Positions 17,180-25,320 of a stretch of 64,000 nucleotides of DNA are shown piece by piece. Position numbers and translations under genes: made by a program. The stretch is from Halalkaliarchaeum sp. AArc-CO (GTDB taxonomy: Archaea > Halobacteriota > Halobacteria > Halobacteriales > Haloferacaceae), in contig NZ_CP087723.1 of the NCBI RefSeq assembly GCF_024972735.1, forward strand, positions 1,612,001 through 1,676,000, written 5' to 3'. Every line of letters begins with the position of its first letter. Position 1 is the stretch's first letter. Below the pieces are notes generated by a model. That model had not been told where the DNA came from. It worked only from the letters and a program-made list of their open reading frames with translations, and ran no database searches.

Positions 17180-18884
17180 GACTCCCTCCCGACGTGCCGC
17201 GTTCGGTTCCCGGGTCGAACGCGTCGAAGTCGATCTCTTCTTTCCGTACGTCCCGCCGACCAGCGGGATCACAGTCGTGGTTCATCGTCGTCGCGTGGAG
17301 CATGTGCGTGAGCATCGCCTGCGATAGCTGTTCGCCCCACAGAGAGTGTCTGACGCCCTTGAATCGCTCGCGGTACAACTCCTCGCGCGCCTCCCGGGCG
17401 ATCGCCTCCCCGTACTCCGGATACAGTTCTGCCGCCATTCGATGGCTGCAGAAGCCGCCCTGACAGTTCCCCATCGAGGCCCGGGTTCGGAGGCGGACGC
17501 CGTTCAAGTCGGATCCTGCCTGCGCGATCGCGTCCTGGAGTTCCGCGCGAGTGACCGCCTCACATTCGCAGATCACCGGGTTCGGCCCGTCGGTGTCGAG
17601 CACGTCGGGCGATCGCGATCCGAGCCGTTGGACACTCCGTCGGCTCACCGGCGACCGGAGCCCGAACTGGTTCATGTATCTCTCGAGGGCGTCGGGCTCC
17701 TCGGATCCGGGGAGGGGGTGATCGGCGGTTTCGCAGTCGGCGTCGACACCCAGGCGATCGCAGACGTGGTCGGCGACGTCCTCGGCCATCAGGCGGTAGG
17801 TGGTGAGCTTGCCCCCCACGACGGTCGTCAGTCCGGGAAGGTCGTCGCGGTCGTCGTGATCCAACAGGAAGTAGTCCCTCGTAATATCGGTCGGATCGTC
17901 CGTTCCCGTTCCGGGGGGCTCATAAAGCGGTCGCACGCCCCAGAACGACCGCAGCGTTCTAGACTCCCGGAGGACCGGGAGCAGTTCCGCGAGCGTGTCG
18001 ATCATCAGGTCGACTTCCCACTGCTCTTCGGGATACTCCTCGGGATCCTCGACCTCCTCGTCGGTGGTGCCGAGGATGCACGCAGTCTCGTGGGGGACGA
18101 CGATGTCGGCGTCGCCTTTGGGTCGACACCGGTTGATCACGGTGTCGACCTGCCGCACGTTCATCACCGTCATCACGCCCTTCGACGGTCTGACCTCGAT
18201 GTCGACCCCAGCGAGATCCCCGATCCGTCCGGCCCAGGCCCCGGTCGCGTTCACAACGTGGTCCGCCTCGATGCGTTCGGTCGTCCCGGGCGTCCGGTGG
18301 ACTCGTTTCCCCGGCCCCGAGTCGTGTTCGACTTCCACGCCGACGACCTCGCCGCCCTCGACGAGTACGTCGACGACCTCTGCATGGGTTTCGATCCGGG
18401 CGCCGTGGTTCTCCGCATCCGCAGCGTTGGCCACACAGAGCCGGAAGGGATCGATCGCCGCGTCGGGAACGGTGATTGCTTTGTCGACGTCGCCCGCGAG
18501 ATACGGCTCTCGACGTCGGGCCTCCTCGCGTGAGATGACTTCCGCCGGGATGTCACACGCTTTGCATCCCTCGAGTTTCTCTTCGAAGTACTCCTCGCTG
18601 TCCTCGGGCCGCTTTACGAACAGCCCGCCGGTGTCTTCGATACAGTGTCCGGCGATCTCCCGCAGAATCCTGTTTTCGGCCATACACTCCCGGGCACTCT
18701 TGCGGTCCGACACCGCGTAGCGACCTCCGCTGTGGAGCAGTCCGTGCATCCGCCCGGTCGTCCCGTGGGTGAGGGTCCCCTTCTCGACGAGGACGGCGTC
18801 CAGCCCGCGCATCGCCAGATCCCTGACGATCCCGCAGCCAGTCGATCCGCCGCCGACGACGATCACGTCGGCTGATTGGGTCAT
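17169..18884 (-). CDS. glpA: Anaerobic-type glycerol-3-phosphate dehydrogenase subunit A
   Basis: 571 residues. N-terminal FAD motif [21 protein letters not shown], a DAO-type oxidase body, and a C-terminal BFD-like [2Fe-2S] domain with [11 protein letters not shown] and [13 protein letters not shown] cysteines. It oxidises glycerol-3-phosphate to dihydroxyacetone phosphate. The ATG at 18884 is preferred over an in-frame GTG at 18908, because a TATA-like ACATAAAG on the minus strand at about 18911-18918 would leave the GTG upstream of the transcript start. First gene of glpABC, divergent from glpK. Confidence 0.94.
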   Translation of the reverse strand: MTQSADVIVVGGGSTGCGIVRDLAMRGLDAVLVEKGTLTHGTTGRMHGLLHSGGRYAVSDRKSARECMAENRILREIAGHCIEDTGGLFVKRPEDSEEYFEEKLEGCKACDIPAEVISREEARRREPYLAGDVDKAITVPDAAIDPFRLCVANAADAENHGARIETHAEVVDVLVEGGEVVGVEVEHDSGPGKRVHRTPGTTERIEADHVVNATGAWAGRIGDLAGVDIEVRPSKGVMTVMNVRQVDTVINRCRPKGDADIVVPHETACILGTTDEEVEDPEEYPEEQWEVDLMIDTLAELLPVLRESRTLRSFWGVRPLYEPPGTGTDDPTDITRDYFLLDHDDRDDLPGLTTVVGGKLTTYRLMAEDVADHVCDRLGVDADCETADHPLPGSEEPDALERYMNQFGLRSPVSRRSVQRLGSRSPDVLDTDGPNPVICECEAVTRAELQDAIAQAGSDLNGVRLRTRASMGNCQGGFCSHRMAAELYPEYGEAIAREAREELYRERFKGVRHSLWGEQLSQAMLTHMLHATTMNHDCDPAGRRDVRKEEIDFDAFDPGTERGTSGGSHGA

Positions 18885-19064
18885 TTCCGTTTCGACGTTC
18901 GTCCGCACGCACTTTATGTTATCTCCGATTCCGGAGCGTCGATAACGATATCTCGTTTCAACGACCCTGCAGCGCGGTCTCCCCGTGGTGACCCGCGTCA
19001 GGGGAAAGATTATGGCCCCGTTCCACGACAGTTATCGATGACGCTTCACCGAGCGTAACGAACC
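18885..19064. promoter_or_regulatory. Divergent glpA/glpK control region
   Basis: The 180-bp gap carries the glpA TATA-like box (18911-18918, minus strand) and an inverted repeat AACGA-TATC-TCGTT at 18944-18957, well placed for a repressor or activator controlling both directions. In other haloarchaea glycerol genes are under GlpR control; no glpR gene is present in this window. Confidence 0.45.
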
Positions 19065-20600
19065 ATGCAACGATACGTCGGAGCGATCGATCAGGGGACG
19101 ACCGGGACGCGGTTCATGCTGTTCGACCACGACGGCACGGTCGTCGGAAACGCGTACCGGAAACACGAGCAGCTGTACCCCTCCCCGGGCTGGGTCGAAC
19201 ACGATCCCGAAGAGATCTGGAAGAACACACGGGCGGTCATCGAGCGTGCGCTCTCGAAGGCGTCCGTTGCGCCGGATGAACTGGCAGCGATCGGAGTGAC
19301 CAACCAGCGGGAGACGACGCTTTTGTGGGAGCGGGAGACCGGGAGGCCGATCCACGACGCGATCGTCTGGCAGGACCGACGGACCACGGAACGGGTCGAA
19401 CAGTTGCGCGAAAACGGTTGGGAAGAAAAGATCCGAACGAAGACGGGACTAGAGCCCGATGCGTACTTTTCGGCGACGAAAGCGGAGTGGCTGCTGGAGA
19501 ACGCCGACCCGATCGAGGTGGAACCCGCACGCCACGAGGACGTCCGCGAACGGGCCGAAAACGGCGAGATCCTGTTCGGGACGATCGACACGTGGCTGAT
19601 CTGGAACCTCACGGGAGAGCACGTGACCGACGTGACGAACGCCTCCCGGACGATGCTGTACGACATCCGCTCTGGGGAGTGGGACGACGAGCTGCTCGCG
19701 GAGTTTTCGCTGCCCCGCGAGATGCTCCCGGAAGTTCGGCCCTCCTCCGACGAGGAGACCTACGGGACGACTGATCCGGACGGCTTTCTCGGCGCGGAGG
19801 TATCCGTCGCGGGCGCGCTGGGCGACCAGCAGGCGGCGCTGTTCGGACAGACGTGTTTCACCCCCGGCGAGGCGAAAAACACCTACGGTACTGGGAGTTT
19901 CTTCCTGATGAACACCGGCGAAAAGGCAGTCGACTCCGAACACGGCCTGCTCACGACGGTGGCGTTCCAGCGTTCGGGCGAGCCGATCCAGTACGCCCTC
20001 GAGGGGTCGATTTTCATCACCGGCGCGGCGATCGAGTGGCTGGAGGACGTCGATCTGATCGAGGATCCGGCCCAGACCGAGGAACTCGCACGATCAGTCG
20101 AATCGACCGACGGAGTGTATCTGGTTCCGGCGTTTACGGGCCTCGGTGCGCCCCACTGGGATCAGCGTGCGCGGGGAACGATCGTCGGCATGACCCGCGG
20201 CACCCGGAGGGAACATCTCGTGCGGGCGACCCTCGAGTCGATTGCCTACCAGACGCGAGACGTCGCCGAGGCGATGGCCGCCGACGCCGACGTCAAGCCG
20301 GAACAGCTTCGCGTCGACGGCGGCGCGGTGAAGAACAACTTCCTGTGTGGGATCCAGGCCGACATCGTCGACACGGAGATCGTCAGACCGGAAGTCGACG
20401 AGACGACCGCGCTGGGGGCGGCGTACGCGGCCGGCCTCGCGGTCGGATACTGGGAGGACCTCGACGAGCTCCGGGAGAACTGGCGGATCGACAGGACCTT
20501 CGAACCGGGCGGTGACAGACGCGATATCGAACGGCGGTACGACCGCTGGAAGGAAGCAGTCGACCGTGCGAAAGGCTGGGCGATCGAGCCGGACGAGTGA
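19065..20600 (+). CDS. glpK: Glycerol kinase
   Basis: 511 residues, the usual length. FGGY-kinase landmarks: GAIDQGTTGTRFMLFD at residues 5-20, the substrate loop TNQRETTLLWERETG near 85, TGSFFLMNTG near 270, and the C-terminal RVDGGAVKNNFLCGIQADI. It phosphorylates glycerol to glycerol-3-phosphate, the substrate of the divergently encoded GlpABC complex. No glpF-type facilitator is seen in this window. A Cdc6-like gene follows 37 bp downstream on the same strand. Confidence 0.97.
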   Translation: MQRYVGAIDQGTTGTRFMLFDHDGTVVGNAYRKHEQLYPSPGWVEHDPEEIWKNTRAVIERALSKASVAPDELAAIGVTNQRETTLLWERETGRPIHDAIVWQDRRTTERVEQLRENGWEEKIRTKTGLEPDAYFSATKAEWLLENADPIEVEPARHEDVRERAENGEILFGTIDTWLIWNLTGEHVTDVTNASRTMLYDIRSGEWDDELLAEFSLPREMLPEVRPSSDEETYGTTDPDGFLGAEVSVAGALGDQQAALFGQTCFTPGEAKNTYGTGSFFLMNTGEKAVDSEHGLLTTVAFQRSGEPIQYALEGSIFITGAAIEWLEDVDLIEDPAQTEELARSVESTDGVYLVPAFTGLGAPHWDQRARGTIVGMTRGTRREHLVRATLESIAYQTRDVAEAMAADADVKPEQLRVDGGAVKNNFLCGIQADIVDTEIVRPEVDETTALGAAYAAGLAVGYWEDLDELRENWRIDRTFEPGGDRRDIERRYDRWKEAVDRAKGWAIEPDE

Positions 20601-20637
20601 GATCGAACACGGCTACACGCCGACATCCATCCGACAG

Positions 20638-21810
20638 ATGAACCTCGAGGAACGAATTACCAGACGGCTACGGCGGAACCGGAGCCGGCAGCTCGTCCGG
20701 GACTACGCCGCGGTCAGTCCGGTGTCTCATCCACCGGAGCCTGTCGCACGCGAGGCTTCACTCGAGCGGATTCTGGACGCACTCGAGCCGGCATTTTCGG
20801 GGGCGCTTCCCCCGTCGACGTACGTCTGGGGGCCGAAAGGAGCCGGCAAAACCGCGCTTGTGAAAGCCACCTTCGATCTCCTCGCCGGCGTCTCGCGGGA
20901 ACAACACCGTGGCATCCACACGACGACGAGAACCGAGCGTCCGAAGACGCCACCGTTCGTGTACGTCGACGCACGCGATGCGGACAGCGAGTTCGCCCTG
21001 CTTGCGGCCGTGCTGAACGGACTGCTCGATCGTCCCGCACCCACCCAGGGAGTGAGCACCGGACGGATCCGGGAGCAGATCTCCCGGGAGATCGACGGCC
21101 GCGATGGCGTCGTCGTCGCGGTCGATCACGTCGGGGAACCGCGCACACACGACCTCACGTCGGTCGCGGAAACGCTCGCCACCGTGGAGGGTACGTTCGT
21201 CTGGATCGGTATCGGTCGGGACTCCCCCGACGTGTACTCGACCGAGCCGGACCAGGTCGTCGAGGTTCCGGCGTTCCGGCGTCACGCGATGGTCGACGTC
21301 CTCACCGACCGCACGTCCGCCGGACTCTCCCGAAACGCGGTGACCCACGAACAGCTCCGGGAACTCGCCGTCTGGGCCGAGGGCGACGCACACGACGCCC
21401 TGGCGGCGGTGTTCGGCGGTGCTGTCCTCGCGGAACGGAACGGTACCGACACGATCCGACCGTCCGATCTCGACGCCGGCATCGACGCCGTTCCCTGCCC
21501 GTGTATCGCGCTCGGGCGGGTGCTCTCGTTACCGAAGAACTGGCAACGCGTGCTCGCCGCGCTGGTCGACCTCCCCCGTAACGACCGGACGTCGGTGACT
21601 AAAGCGACCGACGCGCTCGCCACGTCTTCCGGGATCGAACTCTCTGCGGGAACCGTCCGGCGGATGCTGTACGAACTCGCCGAGGAAGGCATCCTGGACC
21701 GAGAGCCGGCGGAAGCGTCCGGAAGCCGGGGACGACCCCCCAGCCGGATCGAACCGCTGTTTCCGACGCTGGTGTTTCGCGAACTGTATCGCGAACGGAC
21801 CGACGAATGA
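20638..21810 (+). CDS. Orc1/Cdc6-like AAA+ protein with degenerate Walker B
   Basis: 390 residues from the ATG at 20638, which starts MNLEERITRRLRRNRSRQL; sequence upstream in frame belongs to glpK. Walker A is intact (GPKGAGKT, 65-72). The Walker B position reads VVVAVDH with D163-H164, so the catalytic Glu of the usual DE is missing, and sensor 1 (GIGRDS) is also unusual. The C-terminal 90 residues form a winged helix (SAGTVRRMLYELAEEGIL). This layout is that of archaeal Orc1/Cdc6 proteins, but as a divergent paralogue that probably binds rather than hydrolyses ATP. No ORB-like repeats flank it, so no replication origin is claimed. Confidence 0.75.
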   Translation: MNLEERITRRLRRNRSRQLVRDYAAVSPVSHPPEPVAREASLERILDALEPAFSGALPPSTYVWGPKGAGKTALVKATFDLLAGVSREQHRGIHTTTRTERPKTPPFVYVDARDADSEFALLAAVLNGLLDRPAPTQGVSTGRIREQISREIDGRDGVVVAVDHVGEPRTHDLTSVAETLATVEGTFVWIGIGRDSPDVYSTEPDQVVEVPAFRRHAMVDVLTDRTSAGLSRNAVTHEQLRELAVWAEGDAHDALAAVFGGAVLAERNGTDTIRPSDLDAGIDAVPCPCIALGRVLSLPKNWQRVLAALVDLPRNDRTSVTKATDALATSSGIELSAGTVRRMLYELAEEGILDREPAEASGSRGRPPSRIEPLFPTLVFRELYRERTDE

Positions 21811-21884
21811 CGCGTCGTCGACGGCGGCAACCGGTGCGCTGGACGTGTAACTTTTGAACGTCGGTCCCTCACTGACGGGAAACG

Positions 21885-22400
21885 ATGATCGAATCGACCG
21901 TACAACTGGGGGAGCTGGGGATCGGACTTCTCGGCTCCGAGCTGTTCCCCCGCGGGTGGGAACACTACCTCCTCGGCGGACTGCTCATCGGGCTGGGAAC
22001 TGTCGTCATCTACGCTGCGACGGCGATCCCGGCGGGCGCGAGCACGTTCCTCGAATCGACGCTGTCGTACGCCTCCCGGCTCCGGCGGTTCCAGCAGCCG
22101 CGGTTCGTCGGCTCCCGTGACTGGCGGGTAGTGTTCACACTCGGGATCGTCGCGGGCGCGGCGGGCTACTCCGTCGTCGCCGGCGAGTTCGGCTGGCTGA
22201 CCGACGTCCAGCCGTGGCGGCTGTTCGTCGGGGGAATCCTCATCGGCGTCGGGACCCGCCTCGGGAAGGGCTGTACGTCGGGACATGGGGTCTGTGGAGT
22301 CGGCTCCGGCTCCCGGACGTCGATCCTCAACGTCGCCGTGTTCATGCTCGTCGCGATCGGCGTCGCGCAACTGGTGTTCGCGATGGGGGTGCGGCCGTGA
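21885..22400 (+). CDS. YeeE/YedE (sulfur transport) family membrane protein, first half
   Basis: 171 residues with about four or five membrane segments. It carries the conserved GVGTRLGKGCTSGHGVCGVG segment, whose Cys in CTSGHG is characteristic of YeeE/YedE (TsuA-like) channels for thiosulfate or related sulfur species. A second half-size protein follows with a 3-nt overlap of stop and start. Together they make the two pseudo-repeats that are fused in bacterial TsuA. Confidence 0.9.
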   Translation: MIESTVQLGELGIGLLGSELFPRGWEHYLLGGLLIGLGTVVIYAATAIPAGASTFLESTLSYASRLRRFQQPRFVGSRDWRVVFTLGIVAGAAGYSVVAGEFGWLTDVQPWRLFVGGILIGVGTRLGKGCTSGHGVCGVGSGSRTSILNVAVFMLVAIGVAQLVFAMGVRP

Positions 22401-22897
22401 GTCCGACCGCCGAAGAGGGAAGCTCCGGGGAAACCGACGGCGGTCGCGACCAGCATCCGCTGTTTCTCCCCACCGTCTTCCTCGGGGGCGTTATCTTCGG
22501 CGCGGGGCTTTCAGTGAGTCGGATGGCACGGCCGGAGATCGTCCTCGAGTTCCTGCAGTTTCGGGATCTCGGGCTCCTTTTCGTCATGGGCGGGGCGGCG
22601 GTCGTCGTCGGGATCTCCGTGTTCGGGCTGGTCCGCTCCGGAAGGCGCGCGCCGCTTACCGGCGACCCGTACCGGCGGCGGTTGAAGTCGATGGACAGAA
22701 ACGTCATCCTCGGGGGCGGAATCTTCGGTGTCGGCTGGGGCCTGTCCGGGATCTGCCCGGGAGCGGCGTACGCCAGCCTGGGTATCGGGAACGTGATCAT
22801 TCTGTACGGCATCGCGGGGATGTTCCTGGGCGCGTATCTCCAGGGGTATCTCCGGGAACTAACGGCGGAGACGCCGGAACCTGCCGTCGCGGACTGA
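22397..22897 (+). CDS. YeeE/YedE (sulfur transport) family membrane protein, second half
   Basis: 166 residues from a GTG at 22397 that overlaps the preceding stop (GTGA), the only start that keeps the acidic N-terminus SPTAEEGSSGETDG and excludes sequence inside the first gene. It has four to five membrane segments and the motif FGVGWGLSGICPG with the conserved Cys. Coupled translation suggests an obligate heteromeric transporter with the upstream protein. Cargo is inferred from family knowledge. Confidence 0.88.
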   Translation: MSPTAEEGSSGETDGGRDQHPLFLPTVFLGGVIFGAGLSVSRMARPEIVLEFLQFRDLGLLFVMGGAAVVVGISVFGLVRSGRRAPLTGDPYRRRLKSMDRNVILGGGIFGVGWGLSGICPGAAYASLGIGNVIILYGIAGMFLGAYLQGYLRELTAETPEPAVAD

Positions 22898-22990
22898 ACT
22901 CCCTATCGGCCGACAGCGTCGACACGGCAGCCGCCGAAACCGGGCCGCACCCGCAGCCTTTTATCGCCGGCCACCGTTGCCGCAGATGAG

Positions 22991-23137
22991 ATGCCCCAGG
23001 TTCACCTCGACGAGGAAACGATCGACCGCCTTGACCGCCTCCGGGAAGAAGACGAGGAGTACGACGAAATAATAAACGAACTGATCAACATCTACGAGGT
23101 CGAGGAGCTGACGCTTTTCCGCAGCGGCGGGGAGTAA
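22991..23137 (+). CDS. Small haloarchaeal DUF7557-type protein (48 aa)
   Basis: The frame MPQVHLDEETIDRLDRLR continues with YDEIINELINIYE and ends at a TAA at 23135. It has the ribbon-helix-helix/antitoxin-like pattern of haloarchaeal DUF7557 proteins: a short beta strand (QVHLDEET) and two helices. Its codon use is strongly halophilic. No toxin gene is adjacent, the next gene being on the other strand. DNA binding is plausible but unproven. Confidence 0.72.
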   Translation: MPQVHLDEETIDRLDRLREEDEEYDEIINELINIYEVEELTLFRSGGE

Positions 23138-23183
23138 CTCCGTCGTCTCCGCCTGCAAACGGGTGATCTCCGGCTCGTTTGCG

Positions 23184-24626
23184 TTACCGCCGCTCGCGGA
23201 CGAAATCGATCGCCTTCCAGGGGGTTCCCAGGGCGTTCAACCCGATTCCGACCAGCACGAACAGCACGTACAGCCCGAGCGTCGAGAGGAACAGCACGAT
23301 CATCGCGGCGATCGCCCAGCCCCCCGAGAGATAATAAAACGCCCCGAGGGTGAGAACCACCCCGTACAGCAACACCAGATACGGGCCCCACCCTCGAGCG
23401 TGCCCGCGCCGGAGGCGGGATCGAACATATCGTTTCAGTTCGGCCTCGAGTTCCGGCTTCTCGACGGTCCGTCGTTCGACGTCACCTTCGAACTCCTCGA
23501 GCCGGGCGCGCAGCTCCTCCAGCTCCGTTTGCATCGCCGCCACGTCCGGGGCGCCCCTCACGCCGTCTGTCGGATCCGCGGACGGGGCGTCGTCGGACCC
23601 CTCCGTCGATTCGCCATCGTCGCGGTCGTCGTCCGCCATACGTGCCCCCACACGAACGGGGGACTGTTGTAGTTGCCGGTCCGTCGACCCGTCGGGGCGT
23701 CGCCGGACCCCCTCCCGGGTGGTGAAGGTATCTCGCAACCGGCTGACCCCTCGCGAGGGCGACGAGTCGCCCTCAGCTGGCGGTTCGCTATCCCTCTCTC
23801 CGTCGAGCACAGCGTTGATCGCTGCCCCGACCAGAAGCACGATCGCCGCAAAGTACAGCCAGGTAACGATCAACAGGATACCGCCGACGAGCCCGTACAC
23901 TTGATACTGTCCGGCCGCGCCGGCGTACACCTGGAACCCCGCCTGCAACACCGTCCAGCCGACCGCGGCGAATATCGTTCCGGGAAGCACTTCGCGAGCC
24001 GTCACTTCCTGATAGGGAAGCAGGTAATACAGCGGGAAGAAGACGACCGCGAGCACGATCGGCAACGCGAGCACGCTCGTGATCCCGAACAGCGGACCCA
24101 CATTCAGGGCGGCAACCACGCCCGCCGTGACGACCATGAGCACCGCCCCCAGGCCGATGCTTGCGGCGACGAGAACGGCATCCAGAAGTTCGTCGAGGAG
24201 CCCGATCGACTTCTTGGAGCCGTACACGCGCACGAAAGCGACGTCCAGTCCCCGAAACACCTTCAGTGCCGACCAGACCAGTCCAACGACGCCGACGACC
24301 GTTGCCCCGACCCGTCCTTCCGCGCCAGCGATCGCCCCCTGAATGATCTGTTCGCCTGCCGGCGTGAGAAACCCGGCGACGAGGCTCACGAGCGTCGCGG
24401 CCATCCGTTCGCCGAAGAACGTCGTAGAGAGAGCGACAACGAGCAGAAGTGCCGGGAAAAGCGAGACGAACGCGTAGTAGGCGACGCTGGCGGCGAGAAA
24501 CGTGACCTGCTGGTCGCGAACGACGGCCACGACCTCCCGTACCAATCTTTCCGTCGTCGCGATCCGCGATCCGGGCCGATCGGGCTCCGTTTCGTCCCCG
24601 GAACGGGATGACACAGCGCTGTTCAC
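23184..24626 (-). CDS. YihY/BrkB family membrane protein with extra C-terminal coiled-coil and membrane domain
   Basis: 480 residues from a GTG start. Residues about 25-280 form the YihY domain with six hydrophobic segments (ASVAYYAFVSLFPALLLVV, SALKVFRGLDVAF, LPYQEVTAREVLPG). A Ser/Asp/Glu-rich linker (about 285-350), a predicted coiled coil (MQTELEELRARLEEFEGDVERR, about 363-385) and a two- to three-helix membrane segment follow. Plain YihY proteins are about 300 residues, so this is a fusion. The transport or membrane role of the family is not settled. It is convergent with the small DUF7557 gene. Confidence 0.85.
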   Translation of the reverse strand: MNSAVSSRSGDETEPDRPGSRIATTERLVREVVAVVRDQQVTFLAASVAYYAFVSLFPALLLVVALSTTFFGERMAATLVSLVAGFLTPAGEQIIQGAIAGAEGRVGATVVGVVGLVWSALKVFRGLDVAFVRVYGSKKSIGLLDELLDAVLVAASIGLGAVLMVVTAGVVAALNVGPLFGITSVLALPIVLAVVFFPLYYLLPYQEVTAREVLPGTIFAAVGWTVLQAGFQVYAGAAGQYQVYGLVGGILLIVTWLYFAAIVLLVGAAINAVLDGERDSEPPAEGDSSPSRGVSRLRDTFTTREGVRRRPDGSTDRQLQQSPVRVGARMADDDRDDGESTEGSDDAPSADPTDGVRGAPDVAAMQTELEELRARLEEFEGDVERRTVEKPELEAELKRYVRSRLRRGHARGWGPYLVLLYGVVLTLGAFYYLSGGWAIAAMIVLFLSTLGLYVLFVLVGIGLNALGTPWKAIDFVRERR

Positions 24627-24679
24627 ACGGGAGATTTCGGCGCTTTCCTACATAAGTCGACGGGGGCGGTTTCCCGCCC

Positions 24680-25123
24680 TCACACCGGCCTCGTGGATTT
24701 ACGAACTGTCATCACCGGAACGTCCGCGGTCCGGACGACTTTCTCCGTGACGTTGCCGACGAGGAAGCTCTCGATGTTGCCGCGTCCCCGCGTCCCCATG
24801 ACGATCGCGTCGAGTCCGTTCTCCTCGGCGTAGTCGACGATCGCCTCGTAGGGCTTGCCCTGTTCGACCGCCTGTTCGCAGTCGACGCCTGCCTCTTCGG
24901 CCAGTTCGGCGATCCGGCCCGTCATCTCGAGGCCGTGTTCGCGGAGCTCTTCTATCCCCTCTTTTTTGCGTTGCAACTTGAACGGCTGCCCACCCACCTC
25001 TGGATCGATCACGTGCAGGGCGTGGACTTGTGCGCCGAGCTCGGCGGCGAGCTCGACACCTTTTTTGCCAGCAGCTTCGGCCTCGTCGCTTCCGTCCGTC
25101 GGGATGAGAATTGTTCGGTACAT
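24680..25123 (-). CDS. Universal stress protein (UspA family)
   Basis: 147 residues from the ATG at 25123 (MYRTILIPTDGSDEAEAAGKK); the in-frame extension upstream is Cys/His-rich and not family-like. The ATP-binding signature GxxGxGxxxS/T region reads MGTRGRGNIESFLVGNVTEKVV. The protein ends with PVMTVRK as usual. Its promoter region upstream (25124-25320) is shared with gatE on the other strand and has a TATA-like stretch TATAAAATACTTTATG around 25162-25177. Confidence 0.93.
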   Translation of the reverse strand: MYRTILIPTDGSDEAEAAGKKGVELAAELGAQVHALHVIDPEVGGQPFKLQRKKEGIEELREHGLEMTGRIAELAEEAGVDCEQAVEQGKPYEAIVDYAEENGLDAIVMGTRGRGNIESFLVGNVTEKVVRTADVPVMTVRKSTRPV

Positions 25124-25320
25124 GAGGTTGTCACACGTACAAGTGAAACAACTGACACCGCTTATAAAATACTTTATGTGGGGTATACACTGCTTTATCG
25201 GCGACTGTAGGTAGTGGACATCGGGAGACGGCCACCGAAACGGAAAGACAGCCACCGACGGGGAGCGGTCGGGGAGCGTAACGAGCCACCTTTTTACTGT
25301 CCGACCGCACACGTCCGATA

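Noticed and set aside
16268-18720. Long open frames antisense to glpA and glpB.
   Set aside because: GC-rich DNA with strong third-position bias gives long shadow frames; their products are not acidic and have no family features.
20347-20637. Upstream extension of the Orc1/Cdc6-like gene by 97 codons.
   Set aside because: The extension lies inside glpK in another frame and is Arg/Ser-rich; the ATG at 20638 gives a normal Orc-type N-terminus.
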